The notes under the pieces: generated by a model
Database searches by the model: none
Told to the model about the DNA's origin: nothing
Seen by the model: the letters and a program-made list of their open reading frames with translations, nothing else
NCBI GenBank assembly: GCA_015492495.1
Contig: WGEY01000076.1
Location: forward strand, 1-57,458
DNA: 57,458 nucleotides
Direction of reading: 5' to 3'
From: Deltaproteobacteria bacterium
GTDB taxonomy: Bacteria > Desulfobacterota > GWC2-55-46 > DRQE01
Shown: one piece after another, positions 18,677 through 28,250 of the stretch
Layout of the letters: each line of letters begins with the position of its first letter
Position numbering within the stretch: position 1 is the stretch's first letter
Position numbers and translations under genes: made by a program

Positions 18677-19746
18677 CTCAGCTTCAGTGTGCTTATAGCA
18701 ACCAGCGCAAGTATTATGGATATTATCCAGAACCTCACGATAATCTTGGGCTCCGCCCATCCTTTCAGCTCGAAGTGGTGGTGTATGGGGGCCATTGCGA
18801 ATATCCTCCTGCCGGTCAACTTGAAGGAGACCACCTGGCAGATGACACTGAGTGTTTCCACCACAAAAACCCCGCCTACGAGCAAAAGCAGTATCTCGTT
18901 CTTCGTAAGGATCGCGAGCGTGCCGAGCCCGCCTCCCAGTGAAAGGGCGCCTATGTCACCCATGAAGACTTGTGCCGGATAGGCGTTGAACCACAAAAAA
19001 CCCATGCTCGCCCCGACCATGGCGCCGGCGAAGACCGCAAGCTCTCCCACGCCGGAGACGTACATTATCTGAAGGTAGTTGGCGATCTTCACGTGTCCCG
19101 TAATATAGGCGAAGAGCATATAGGTGGCCGACGCTATGAGCACCGGACCTATGGCAAGGCCGTCGAGGCCGTCGGTCAGGTTGACCGCGTTGGACGCCCC
19201 GGTGATCACAAGCGCAGCGAAGGGTATATAGCCGATTCCCAGGTCTATGTACACCCCCTTGAAGAACGGGATCGTGATCGCTGTATCGAACTCGCTTATG
19301 TAGAGAAGTATCGCCGCCGCAAGGGCCACGACCGTCTGGGCAAGAAACTTCCATCCTGCGCTCAGCCCCTTGGGGTCCTTCAATATCACCTTTCGGTAGT
19401 CGTCTATGAACCCTATCGCACCCATACCGAGCGTCACGAACGAGAGAAGCCATACATAATGGTTCTTGAGGTTCGTCCACAGTGCGACGGAACCGATCAC
19501 AGCCGTGAGTATGATCGCCCCGCCCATGGTGGGGGTGCCGGCCTTCAGCTTGTGGGTGGGCGGGCCGTCATCCCTTATAACCTCACCGACCTGCATCACC
19601 TTGAGTCTCCTTATGAGGTAGGGGCCTATAACGAAACTTATGACCAGGGCCGTGACCGTCGCATAGATGGTCCTGAAGGTTATGTACTGAAATACGTTGA
19701 ATACCGTATGGTATTTGGCCAGCGGATATAGGAAATGAAACAGCAC
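18673..19746 (-). CDS. mraY: Phospho-MurNAc-pentapeptide translocase
   Basis: The 357-residue polytopic enzyme makes lipid I from UDP-MurNAc-pentapeptide and undecaprenyl phosphate. Typical segments are [33 protein letters not shown] (aspartate pair), [11 protein letters not shown] (third catalytic Asp), [21 protein letters not shown] and [18 protein letters not shown]. The last block is the family histidine motif. The gene sits 7 bp after murF and overlaps murD. Confidence 0.98.
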   Translation of the reverse strand: MLFHFLYPLAKYHTVFNVFQYITFRTIYATVTALVISFVIGPYLIRRLKVMQVGEVIRDDGPPTHKLKAGTPTMGGAIILTAVIGSVALWTNLKNHYVWLLSFVTLGMGAIGFIDDYRKVILKDPKGLSAGWKFLAQTVVALAAAILLYISEFDTAITIPFFKGVYIDLGIGYIPFAALVITGASNAVNLTDGLDGLAIGPVLIASATYMLFAYITGHVKIANYLQIMYVSGVGELAVFAGAMVGASMGFLWFNAYPAQVFMGDIGALSLGGGLGTLAILTKNEILLLLVGGVFVVETLSVICQVVSFKLTGRRIFAMAPIHHHFELKGWAEPKIIVRFWIISIILALVAISTLKLR

Positions 19747-19753
19747 TTGCCCC

Positions 19754-21193
19754 TTAACGCCTCCTTTTAGACCGTATGAGCCCTTCTACGACCTCTTCCA
19801 TACGGGTTGACCTTGAGCCCTTGACGAGCACGGTATCCCCTTCCTTGAGGAGAGACCTCAATGCATCGAGTGTTTCCTCGTTGCCTTCAAACGAATACAC
19901 GCGGTCCTTACCCATCCCCGCTGTAACGGCCCCGTCCCCTACCACCTCCGCCCACCTGCCCACTGCGATCAACAGGTCGATGCCGCTTCCGGCTGCGAAC
20001 TCTCCGATGTCCCTGTGGGCATCGAGCGTCAACTCGCCGAGCTCGAGCATATCCCCCAGAACGGCCACCTTCCTCCCCTTCGCGGCCCCGAGTGTCTTGA
20101 GCGCCGCCACGACGGAGTCCGGGTTTGCATTGTATGTGTCATCGAGTATGGTCCATTCTCCAGCCCTTATGACCTCCATCCTCCCGCCCGGAGGTGAGAA
20201 GGCCTCCAACCCCTCCCGGATATCCACGATATCGGTTTCGAGGGGAAGGACCACGGCGATCGAGGCCGCACCGTTGTATGTATTGGAAAAGAGCGGGGAG
20301 CGGAACCTCACACGAATCCGCCTGCCCCTGACCTCGTAGTCCACAGATATTCCATCGGTTTCTTCCGTGGAAAAATCCTTTATCACCACGTCCGCGCCGC
20401 CGGTCCGGCCGAACGTCACACTTTCAATCCCCTCATCGTCCATTAGGACGGAAACCCACGGCTCGTCGATGTTCACAACCCGCACCCCGCCCGGCCTTAG
20501 CGAGGAATAAAGCTCCATCTTTTCACTCCTGATGCGCTCCACCGAGCCGAACCCCTCCAAGTGGGCTGTGCCTATGTTGGTGATGACCGCTATATCCGGC
20601 CTGCAGATGGCCGCAAGACGTTTCATCTCGCCCGGCTCGCTTATCCCAAGCTCCACCACGCATACCTCGTGCGAGCTCTTGAGCGCAGCGAGGGTAAGGG
20701 GAAGGCCGACCAGGTTGTTCATGTTACCCGGGGTCTTCAAAACATCCATGGAGCGCGACAGTATCGAGGCTATCATCTCCTTTGTCGTGGTCTTGCCGCT
20801 GCTGCCGCCGACGGCCACAAGCGGCACCCCGTGTCTCTTCCTTATGAATGACGCCAGGTCTCCAAGGGCCCTCAGGGTGTCGCCCACGACCACGATATTG
20901 GAATCACGCCTTCTCTCATCCCCGACGGCCTGTTCCTTACCGGCCTGTTCCCTGTATATGTCACGGTACACGTCATCGATGAAGACCTCTACGACCGCCC
21001 CGCATGCGCCGTTGTCGAGGGCCGCCGAGACGAAACGGTGTCCGTCGTGCCTCTTCCCCCTTATGGCGAAGAAGAGATCCCCGGACCTGACGGACCTCGA
21101 ATCCGTGGATATGCCACGGACCTCGTGCTCCGCCGAGCCCTTGAGGAGCCTTCCGCCGGTTGCGGCCACGATATCTCCAAGGGTGAGCGCCAT
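19754..21193 (-). CDS. murF: UDP-MurNAc-tripeptide--D-Ala-D-Ala ligase
   Basis: The 479-residue ligase adds D-Ala-D-Ala. It opens with [19 protein letters not shown] and a [25 protein letters not shown] block that binds the UDP part. The P-loop is [20 protein letters not shown], then [18 protein letters not shown] and [17 protein letters not shown]. An AAGG element lies 7 nt before the ATG at 21193. Longer in-frame starts exist up to 21331, but the added residues are Arg/Ser-rich and unlike the family. This leaves an unusually long gap after murE. Confidence 0.96.
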   Translation of the reverse strand: MALTLGDIVAATGGRLLKGSAEHEVRGISTDSRSVRSGDLFFAIRGKRHDGHRFVSAALDNGACGAVVEVFIDDVYRDIYREQAGKEQAVGDERRRDSNIVVVGDTLRALGDLASFIRKRHGVPLVAVGGSSGKTTTKEMIASILSRSMDVLKTPGNMNNLVGLPLTLAALKSSHEVCVVELGISEPGEMKRLAAICRPDIAVITNIGTAHLEGFGSVERIRSEKMELYSSLRPGGVRVVNIDEPWVSVLMDDEGIESVTFGRTGGADVVIKDFSTEETDGISVDYEVRGRRIRVRFRSPLFSNTYNGAASIAVVLPLETDIVDIREGLEAFSPPGGRMEVIRAGEWTILDDTYNANPDSVVAALKTLGAAKGRKVAVLGDMLELGELTLDAHRDIGEFAAGSGIDLLIAVGRWAEVVGDGAVTAGMGKDRVYSFEGNEETLDALRSLLKEGDTVLVKGSRSTRMEEVVEGLIRSKRRR

Positions 21194-21468
21194 GTCTCGG
21201 CCTTGCGATCTTTCCTTTGCAAAAATCATACAGCTACCGGCACGTATCAGTGGACCTCTGGAAAACCGCCTTTTTGATCTCTTTATGAGAGCGGACGAAG
21301 CCAGTAATGAGCGAGTGGGGCTGCGCCGCAACGGATTCCGACCATTCGATCGATTTCATCAAATAGATCTCTTCGCCACACCACGCAACGACAACCCCGA
21401 TCTTTTGGCTCTTTCAGGGCCTGCCTTTGCTATCTGTCAAGCGGCCACAAGGTTCATCCAGGGGGTCT
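21194..21468. other. Atypical 275-bp spacer between murE and murF
   Basis: All other dcw junctions here are short or overlapping, so this spacer stands out. On the minus strand it has a GC-rich block near 21300-21340 flanked by GATC-containing imperfect palindromes. It also holds a 42-codon open frame at 21365-21237 of no recognised family. The stretch with TTGCG and GCGAAG resembles small dispersed repeats seen in many proteobacterial genomes. No promoter or terminator is clear. Confidence 0.4.
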
Positions 21469-22992
21469 TCATCCCCTACAAGCGAAGCGGTCCCGGCCCG
21501 TTACGCCCTTCCCGATAAGCTCCTCCAACACCTTGCGGTCATCGAAGTACCGCCTGGTCCCCCTTACTATCTGGTAATCCTCGTGCCCCTTTCCTGCGAC
21601 GAGCACCGTATCACCGGCCCGCGCTACCTCGACCGCCATGGCTATAGCCTCGCCCCTGTCGGGTATCACAAGGTAACCCTTGTCCTCCGTACCCACGCGT
21701 CCGTCGAACCTCCTTACACCGCATATGCCCCTCTCGATATGGGCTATGATCTCGAGCGGGTCTTCATCCCTGGGGTTGTCCGAGGTTATTATCGTTACAT
21801 CCGAAATCTTGGTGGCGATACTACCCATAAGCGGTCTCTTGGCCCTGTCCCTGTTGCCGCCGCACCCGAACACGGTTATCAACCTTCCCCGCCCCTTGAG
21901 GCCCGAAAGTACGTTCAGGGCCCTTTCCAGGGCATCGGGGGTATGGGCGTAATCAACGTAGGCACGGATGGCACTCTGCGGGCATATCCTTTGAAGCCTT
22001 CCGGGCACGCAATGGAGCGCCCTGATCCCTCTCTCAATGGCATCCGGGGCGAGCCCCAGCGCACACGCTCCACCCACCGCAGCCATGATGTTGTACATGT
22101 TGAACTCTCCGACGAGTGGTGAAGAGACCTTGACCGCACCCGCCGGTGTGTTCAGTACTGCCTCTATTCCCTCGGCCGAGATGTCACAGTCCACCGGATG
22201 TATCTCCGCCTTCCCTTTAAGCGAGTAGCCGAAGAAGTCCTTTACCCTCTTTGCAAGCGCCCCGCCCCGTTCGTCATCCATGTTTATTACGGATATCCCC
22301 TCCCCGTAAGCCCCGGGGCTGAAGAGCAAGGACTTGGCCCGGAAGTACTCCTCCATGGTTCCGTGGTAGTCGAGGTGTTCGGGCGAAAGGTTGGTGAATA
22401 TCTTTACGTCGAAGCGGCAACCCTCGACCCTCTTCTGCACGAGCGCATGTGAAGAGACCTCCATGACACAGTGGGTCGTACCTGTATCCACCATCTCTCT
22501 GAGCAGCGCCTGGAGCTCCGGGGCCTGCGGCGTTGTCAGAGGGGCCGGAATGGATACCGAGCCGTACCTGTAATTCACCGTGCCGACGAGCCCGCTCCGA
22601 AGGCCCGCCGCCTTGAATATGGATTCAATGAGGTACGCCACCGTTGTCTTTCCGTTGGTCCCGGTAACGCCGACCATCCTGAGCGCTGAGGAGGGTGCGC
22701 CGAAGAAGGCGTCGGACAGGCGTGCAAGGGCGCTCCTCGAATCCCTGACCACAACCTGTGCACAGCCGGCATCGTTCACCATTTCCTCCGTGACGGCGCA
22801 GACCGCCCCCCTACGGGCTGCGTCCCTTATGAAGTCCCGGCCGTCGGCAACCTCCCCCCGTAAGGCCACAAAGAGGGAGCGGGCTTCGACCTTCCTCGAG
22901 TCCACGGTTATACCGGTCACCTCGACATCCTGGATGCCGCCTTCAGAGGTGCGGACGTATTCTATGCACTCCAAAAGCTCTCTCAGTTTCAT
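21469..22992 (-). CDS. murE: UDP-MurNAc-tripeptide synthetase (meso-DAP-adding)
   Basis: The 507-residue ligase adds the third stem residue. It shows GITVDSRKVEARSLFVALRGEVADG, then VGVTGTNGKTTVAYLIESIF, MEVSSHALVQKRVEG and FTNLSPEHLDYHGTMEEYF. The C-terminal domain has YAHTPDALERALNVL, VFGCGGNRDRAKRPLMG and the SDNPRDEDP motif. DNPR is the specificity motif for meso-diaminopimelate, so a Gram-negative-type stem peptide is expected. The gene lies 27 bp after ftsI. Confidence 0.97.
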   Translation of the reverse strand: MKLRELLECIEYVRTSEGGIQDVEVTGITVDSRKVEARSLFVALRGEVADGRDFIRDAARRGAVCAVTEEMVNDAGCAQVVVRDSRSALARLSDAFFGAPSSALRMVGVTGTNGKTTVAYLIESIFKAAGLRSGLVGTVNYRYGSVSIPAPLTTPQAPELQALLREMVDTGTTHCVMEVSSHALVQKRVEGCRFDVKIFTNLSPEHLDYHGTMEEYFRAKSLLFSPGAYGEGISVINMDDERGGALAKRVKDFFGYSLKGKAEIHPVDCDISAEGIEAVLNTPAGAVKVSSPLVGEFNMYNIMAAVGGACALGLAPDAIERGIRALHCVPGRLQRICPQSAIRAYVDYAHTPDALERALNVLSGLKGRGRLITVFGCGGNRDRAKRPLMGSIATKISDVTIITSDNPRDEDPLEIIAHIERGICGVRRFDGRVGTEDKGYLVIPDRGEAIAMAVEVARAGDTVLVAGKGHEDYQIVRGTRRYFDDRKVLEELIGKGVTGRDRFACRG

Positions 22993-23019
22993 CTTACCTC
23001 CGGAAAAACCGGACCGGCC

Positions 23020-24978
23020 TCATTGGAAGACCACCGTAACACCGCCCTTCTCCGGTATAGGTCCGCCCGGCGAAGGGCTCTGGGAAACGGCCCTTCCGCT
23101 TCCCCTTATGTCCACCTCGAGAGACCTCTCACCGGCTATCCTGAGCACCGAACGTATGGTCTTACCCCTGAAGTCCGGTATCCTCTCGGGATGATCCACC
23201 GCAGTGCCGTGCCGTACCGACGCCTTGTTGCTTAAACGCGCCTCAACGACCCTGCCTGAGGGAGGGCCCTCCGGAGAGGAGCCTTCCGGGAAAACACCCA
23301 GGTATGCCAGACTCTCCTTTGCTATCTCCTTGAAGACGGGCGCCGCGACTAAACCGCCGGCGAATGATCCCTGCGGCTCGTCGAGTGTCACGAGGATCGA
23401 AAGCCTCGGTTCTTCGGCCGGAACAAAACCTATGAAGGACGAAACGTACTTGCCGGGCGCATAACCCTTTCTTTCAGGGTCGGGCTTCTGTGCCGTTCCG
23501 GTCTTACCGGCCACCTTGAAGCCTCCGTCGAGCGAGGCAAGCTCCCCGGTGCCGCCCGGGGCTGTAACGCTCGTCAATACCCTCGCCACCTCTCTGGACG
23601 TATCCTCGGACAATACCCGTCTCAGTATCACGGGTGTGAACTCCTCCACCACCACCCCGTCCGAGTTTCTTATGTACTTTACCACACGGGGTTTCATCAG
23701 GAACCCGCCGTTCGCAATGGCCGAGATGGCGCCTACAAGCTGTAAGGAGGTGGCCGATATGCCCTGACCGAAGGATATCGTGCCAAGGGCCACGTCGGAC
23801 CACCTGGTGTAATGCCTGAGCGAACCGGCAGACTCCCCGGGCAGATCCACCCCGGTCTTTTCGCCGAAGCCGAAGGCCTTGAGGTATCTGTAGAAGCTCC
23901 GCTTCCCGAGCCTTTCGCCTATCTTGACCGCCCCTATGTTGCTCGAGTGCTTGATGATGTTATATACCGAGAGCCAGCCGAACTTCTTTGTGTCGTGAAA
24001 GACCGCATCCGCCACCCTGTATTTGCCGTTCTCACAGAAGAATATGTCGTTGGGATCGAGGATGCCCTCTTCAAGCACGGCGGCGAGTAAAAACACCTTG
24101 AGTATCGAGCCCGGCTCGAACATGTCGGTTACCGCACGGTTACGCCACTGGTGGGGACGGAAGCTCCTGATATCATTCGGGTCATAGGTGGGAGCGTTCG
24201 CCATGGCCAGTATCTCGCCGGTATGCGGCTCCATTACAACGACGGTGCCCCCCTTTGCACCGTGCTCGGCCACCGCCTTCCTGAGGGCCTTCTCGGCTAT
24301 GTACTGTATGGTCCTGTCTATGGTAAGGACGACGTCCATACCGCGGACCCCGTCCTCCACGTCCTCAAAGAGGAGGAGCTTACCGGTGGCGTCCTTCTCC
24401 GCCTTGACCGTCATGGTCGAGCCCCTGAGGTACTTGTCGTAGTAGAGCTCGACGCCCTCCAGCCCGTCGGAGTCTATCCCTGTAAACCCTATCAGGTTCG
24501 CCGCCAGGGAGCGGTGGGGGTAGAATCTGCGACTTTCCTTGACGGTATCGACTCCGCCGAGTGTCCTTATGAGCTCCCTCTGTTCGGAGCCGAGGTCGAC
24601 CTGCCTTTTCAACCAGATAAAGTGCCTCTTTTTCGACGAGGCCAGGCGCCTCCTTAACACGCGTCTGTCAACGGCGAGAAGCGGTGCAAGGGCGCTGGAG
24701 ACCTTCGACGAATCCTCTATCCTGTTCGGTTGTGCGTACACCGAGTCGACCTCTATGCTCACAGCGAGCTCTTCGAGATTTCTGTCAAAGACCCGCCCCC
24801 TCCTGGACGGTATCTTGACCGTTCTCTGATGCTGAAGCCTCGCCCTCTGCTCGAGGGCCTTGCCTTCGATGACCTGAAGGTGAAACGCCCTGAAGAACAC
24901 AACGCCGTAGAATGAAACCAGAACCACCAGGACCAGCACTATCCTGAACTTCAGCCATCCGTCCGTATTCTTCTTCAT
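23020..24978 (-). CDS. ftsI: Septal penicillin-binding protein FtsI/PBP3 with C-terminal PASTA domain
   Basis: The 652-residue class B PBP cross-links septal peptidoglycan with FtsW. A short cytoplasmic tail and one membrane helix (about residues 12-30) precede the dimerization domain. The transpeptidase shows the SxxK motif in MFEPGSILKVFLLAAVLE near 285, SxN in IKHSSNIGAVKIGERLG, and KTG in FKVAGKTGTAQKPDPE. The last 60 residues, from IPDFRGKTIRSVLRIAGE, form a PASTA domain, absent from E. coli FtsI but common in deltaproteobacterial and Gram-positive homologues. The start overlaps ftsL by 4 bp. Confidence 0.96.
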   Translation of the reverse strand: MKKNTDGWLKFRIVLVLVVLVSFYGVVFFRAFHLQVIEGKALEQRARLQHQRTVKIPSRRGRVFDRNLEELAVSIEVDSVYAQPNRIEDSSKVSSALAPLLAVDRRVLRRRLASSKKRHFIWLKRQVDLGSEQRELIRTLGGVDTVKESRRFYPHRSLAANLIGFTGIDSDGLEGVELYYDKYLRGSTMTVKAEKDATGKLLLFEDVEDGVRGMDVVLTIDRTIQYIAEKALRKAVAEHGAKGGTVVVMEPHTGEILAMANAPTYDPNDIRSFRPHQWRNRAVTDMFEPGSILKVFLLAAVLEEGILDPNDIFFCENGKYRVADAVFHDTKKFGWLSVYNIIKHSSNIGAVKIGERLGKRSFYRYLKAFGFGEKTGVDLPGESAGSLRHYTRWSDVALGTISFGQGISATSLQLVGAISAIANGGFLMKPRVVKYIRNSDGVVVEEFTPVILRRVLSEDTSREVARVLTSVTAPGGTGELASLDGGFKVAGKTGTAQKPDPERKGYAPGKYVSSFIGFVPAEEPRLSILVTLDEPQGSFAGGLVAAPVFKEIAKESLAYLGVFPEGSSPEGPPSGRVVEARLSNKASVRHGTAVDHPERIPDFRGKTIRSVLRIAGERSLEVDIRGSGRAVSQSPSPGGPIPEKGGVTVVFQ

Positions 24979-25319
24979 TTAATACGTACGATCCGATCGC
25001 CGGAGGCGTATACGAGCCCAAGCTCCTCTACGGCTATCCTCTCAATCCTCTCGGGCGACTTGAGTCTCATGAGCTCGACCCTGAGCCGCTTGTTCCTTTC
25101 CGTCTCAACGGCCCTGGCCTCGTTCAGCGCTGATATCTCGTAGCCGAGGTTTACAACCGTAAGCCTGCACCAGAGATAGAGAAATATCACGGCAACGATG
25201 ATGACCACCGCGGAGATCGAGAAGTACAGAAACCCCATGTCCTTGAGGTCCCTTCTCGACCTTACATCCTGCTCCTTCAACAAGTATCCGGAGCCTGTCT
25301 TCACAGCCGCTCGAGCCAT
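24975..25319 (-). CDS. ftsL: Cell division protein FtsL
   Basis: The 114-residue bitopic protein has one membrane helix at about residues 30-52. A short coiled coil follows from LGYEISALNEARAVETERNKRLRVELMRL, and it ends in SPERIERIAVEELGLVYASGDRIVRI, the typical FtsL-type juxtaposition. Sequence conservation in this family is low. The call rests on length, topology and position between rsmH and ftsI. Confidence 0.9.
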   Translation of the reverse strand: MARAAVKTGSGYLLKEQDVRSRRDLKDMGFLYFSISAVVIIVAVIFLYLWCRLTVVNLGYEISALNEARAVETERNKRLRVELMRLKSPERIERIAVEELGLVYASGDRIVRIK

Positions 25320-25330
25320 GCGCTCCCCTC

Positions 25331-26272
25331 TTAATGAACAACCCTTTCTACAGCCCTCAACTTGGCGCTCCTTGCCCTGGGGTTCGACTCCACCTCGTCC
25401 CTGCCGGGCACCACGACCTTCTTAGTTAGGATTCTGACCAGCGGATGCCTGCCGCAGACACAACGGGGCACGTCCCTGGGGCAGATGCACCCTGAAGATA
25501 TCTCTCTGAAGGTATTCTTTACTATCCTGTCCTCGAGGGAATGGAAGGATATGACGACCATTCTTCCACCTGGCCTCAGGCAACAGACCCCCTGCCTGAG
25601 CCCGGCTTCAAGGTTTTCCAGCTCGTTGTTTACCGCTATCCTCAATGCCTGGAAGACCCTGGTCGCAGGGTGAATCTTTCCGTGCCTGTACCTTGGCGGG
25701 AGGCTCATGAGAACGATCCGGGCCAACTGTCCGGTCGTCTCAACGGGCACCTTCTCCCTTGACCTGACAATCGCCTTTGCTATGGTTCTGGCCCGTCTTT
25801 CTTCTCCGTAGGTGCGGAATATCCTTTCCAGCTCTTCGGCGGGGAGGCCGTTTACCAGATCATAAGCCGAGGTCTTGATGCGCCTGTCCATCCTCATGTC
25901 AAGCCGGGAATCGTGCATGAAGCTGAACCCTCTTTCGGCTCTTTCGAGCTGGTAAGATGAGACCCCCACATCCAGAACCATCCCGTCTACCTCCCCCACG
26001 CCGAGCCGTTCGAGAACGGCCTTTACATCCCTGTAGTTTTCCCTAAGAATAATGACCCTGGCACCGAACGGCTCAAGAAGACGCCGTGCCTCTTCAAGCG
26101 CATCCTCATCAACGTCCAGTCCTATGACCCTGCCGTCCGGCGACGAGGCCTTCAGCATCTCCAGCGCATGCCCGCCGCCGCCGAGGGTGCAATCCACGTA
26201 CACCCCCCCCGGTCTGCAACCGAGGAACCTTACAACCTCAGCGGGCATCACCGGCAGATGCACAGTGCCCAT
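25331..26272 (-). CDS. rsmH: 16S rRNA (cytosine1402-N4)-methyltransferase RsmH
   Basis: The 313-residue SAM-dependent methyltransferase modifies C1402 of 16S rRNA. It shows HLPVMPAEVVRFLG, then YVDCTLGGGGHALEML (SAM motif), and GMVLDVGVSSYQLERAERGFSF. Later blocks are PATRVFQALRIAVNNELENLE and VVISFHSLEDRIVKNTFRE. It follows mraZ by 2 bp. The SPRAR-like end SNPRARSAKLRAVERV is family-typical. Confidence 0.97.
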   Translation of the reverse strand: MGTVHLPVMPAEVVRFLGCRPGGVYVDCTLGGGGHALEMLKASSPDGRVIGLDVDEDALEEARRLLEPFGARVIILRENYRDVKAVLERLGVGEVDGMVLDVGVSSYQLERAERGFSFMHDSRLDMRMDRRIKTSAYDLVNGLPAEELERIFRTYGEERRARTIAKAIVRSREKVPVETTGQLARIVLMSLPPRYRHGKIHPATRVFQALRIAVNNELENLEAGLRQGVCCLRPGGRMVVISFHSLEDRIVKNTFREISSGCICPRDVPRCVCGRHPLVRILTKKVVVPGRDEVESNPRARSAKLRAVERVVH

Positions 26273-26274
26273 AC

Positions 26275-26709
26275 CTAAAGTCCCAGACGTTCGAGCATGT
26301 TACCTATCTCCTCTTTGGATACCATGGCCTCAGCGGCATCCCACGTGGCCTTGCTCCATATCTCGAACTGCTTGAAGGCGCCGACCAAGACTACCTCCTT
26401 TTCGAGCTTCGCGTACTCCCTGAGCGCCTGAGGGATGAGGATCCTTCCAAGCCTGTCGATCGTGCAGTCCGCGGCGCTCGAATAAAAGAACCGCAGGAAG
26501 GCCCTTGTATCCTTCTTGAACTCCGGAAGCCCCGCGATCCTCTCCTCGAGTATGCCCCACTCCTCATAGGGATATGCAATGAGACAACCGTCGTATGTGG
26601 TTACCACAAGGCGGTTGTCGTACCTCTCGTTGAGCACCTCCCTGTACTTCGCGGGTATGCTCAACCTTCCCTTTGAGTCGATAGTATGCTCGAACCGGCC
26701 CCTGAACAT
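26275..26709 (-). CDS. mraZ: Transcriptional regulator MraZ
   Basis: The 144-residue protein has two AbrB/MraZ-like swapped-hairpin domains, beginning FRGRFEHTIDSKGRLSIPAKYREVL and ATDCT-like DCTIDRLGRILIPQALREYA. In several bacteria MraZ binds repeats in its own promoter and represses the dcw operon. Here three 10-bp AGTG repeats lie just upstream, consistent with autoregulation. It is the first gene of the cluster. Confidence 0.96.
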   Translation of the reverse strand: MFRGRFEHTIDSKGRLSIPAKYREVLNERYDNRLVVTTYDGCLIAYPYEEWGILEERIAGLPEFKKDTRAFLRFFYSSAADCTIDRLGRILIPQALREYAKLEKEVVLVGAFKQFEIWSKATWDAAEAMVSKEEIGNMLERLGL

Positions 26710-26772
26710 GGGGAACCTTCCCTTCCGAGTCCTTGATTTTTCTACGGTTTGGTACTATATCGGAAGATATCC

Positions 26773-26802
26773 ATAACACTTTATACCACTATATTCCACT
26801 TA
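26773..26802 (-). promoter_or_regulatory. Candidate MraZ operator: three 10-bp direct repeats
   Basis: Read on the minus strand: TAAGTGGAAT, ATAGTGGTAT, AAAGTGTTAT, head to tail with no gap. One-turn spacing of a (T/A)AGTG core is the known architecture of MraZ sites (AAAGTG-type repeats in mycoplasmas, TGGG-type in E. coli). The array begins just after the predicted transcription start and lies 64-93 bp before mraZ. Confidence 0.65.
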
Positions 26803-26809
26803 ATGGCTA

Positions 26810-26838
26810 ACTATAGTCTTGATAAGGCTTTTTGTCAA
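26810..26838 (-). promoter_or_regulatory. Sigma-70 promoter of the dcw cluster
   Basis: A consensus -35 TTGACA (26833-26838), a 17-bp spacer and -10 TATAGT (26810-26815) are read leftward. It is the strongest sigma-70 promoter visible near the cluster and lies directly upstream of the MraZ repeats. Confidence 0.75.
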
Positions 26839-26864
26839 GGAATTTCTGGGTTTCTGAGGACAAA

Positions 26865-26892
26865 TGCGGATAAGTTGAAAAGCTGTGGATAA
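26865..26892 (-). promoter_or_regulatory. Two DnaA-box-like sites upstream of mraZ
   Basis: On the minus strand a perfect TTATCCACA (26884-26892) and a one-mismatch TTATCCGCA (26865-26873) lie in the same orientation, 19 bp apart, just upstream of the -35 of the dcw promoter. Function is inferred; two 9-mers can occur by chance, but the perfect box, pairing and position are suggestive. Confidence 0.45.
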
Positions 26893-27612
26893 CTGCGGCC
26901 CCCTTGCCTCTCGACATGCTGATCCCCGTGCTGGATACTGCATAAAGCCGTGTTCCGCCAAAAAACATCCGATCAATCACAGGAAAGCCCTGAAGGCTCC
27001 GGCGGCGTCACCGCGGGCTGACCCCCGGAGACCTCTGCAGGATTGAAGACCCCTGTAGCGGGCTCAGGGAATCTTCTCATGTACGGAATTACCCGATCAT
27101 ATTTCGCTCGCTGACCCCGCAGCTTGCTGCAGGGGATACGCTCGCGATGCATGTTCATGGACCCGGCCCTGCCTGCGTGGCTCGCTCCGGCTATCACACG
27201 GGCGGTAGATCCGTCCTTGACGATACCCCGTGATACCGCGCAAGGCCCCATACCGAAGCCTTCATTTCTCGTCTCGCCAGGGGTTTCTTGGGCACACCAA
27301 CGTTACGGCATCTCGGGCAGGGAGCGATCTTACACGGCTCCCTGGCGATGTACGTGCCGCCCTGAAAACAGATACGGAACAGGGGCTGGAACCGTGTCTA
27401 CTGCATGTGGTCAGAGGTCCAGCTGCTGTAACGGCTGTGAAAGGGGTCGAAAACCTGGATTGAGCGCGGATTAGAGGAGATCAGACCGTACCAACCATTT
27501 ATTATATAGATCAATCAGAGAGCTTCGACTACACCACGACACACAATACACTTGACGGCCCCGGCGGAACGAAACCGCGCGGACAGGAGGAACCCCACAA
27601 GCCAAAGCGGAT
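26893..27612. other. Intergenic region between rnpB and the dcw promoter
   Basis: These 720 bp hold no supported gene. Open frames on both strands overlap one another and match no family I recognise. A dispersed repeat copy lies at about 27058-27145, with a small GC hairpin CCCCGCAGC/GCTGCAGGGG at about 27115-27136. The distal end is the 3' flank of rnpB; no terminator with a T run is obvious. Confidence 0.55.
27058..27145 (+). repeat. Dispersed intergenic repeat, copy B
   Basis: It carries AGCGGGCTCAGG, GGAATC, TCATGTA, GGAAT, CCGAT, CTCGC and ACCCCG in the same order as 305-395. It continues into a hairpin-forming GCAGCTTGCTGCAGG and ATACGCTCGCGATGCAT. The last part is related in inverted orientation to 124-155. 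The limits are approximate. Confidence 0.45.
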
Positions 27613-28091
<479 letters not shown>

Positions 28092-28250
28092 TTCGTTATC
28101 CGGCTCTGTTCTTATCGGCTCTGTCAACCCTGGATCAAACAACCTGGTGAAACGCCTCCTGCCTCGCGTTATAGGGACCCATCGACGCAGCGGCTGGCGA
28201 ACCTCCGGGCATTGCGTCCCATTTGCGTCTTAATTAACAATAATTGTCGT

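Noticed and set aside
18677-18760. An extended MurD N-terminus
   Set aside because: The added 28 residues lie inside mraY and are unlike MurD; the ATGA overlap start is standard.
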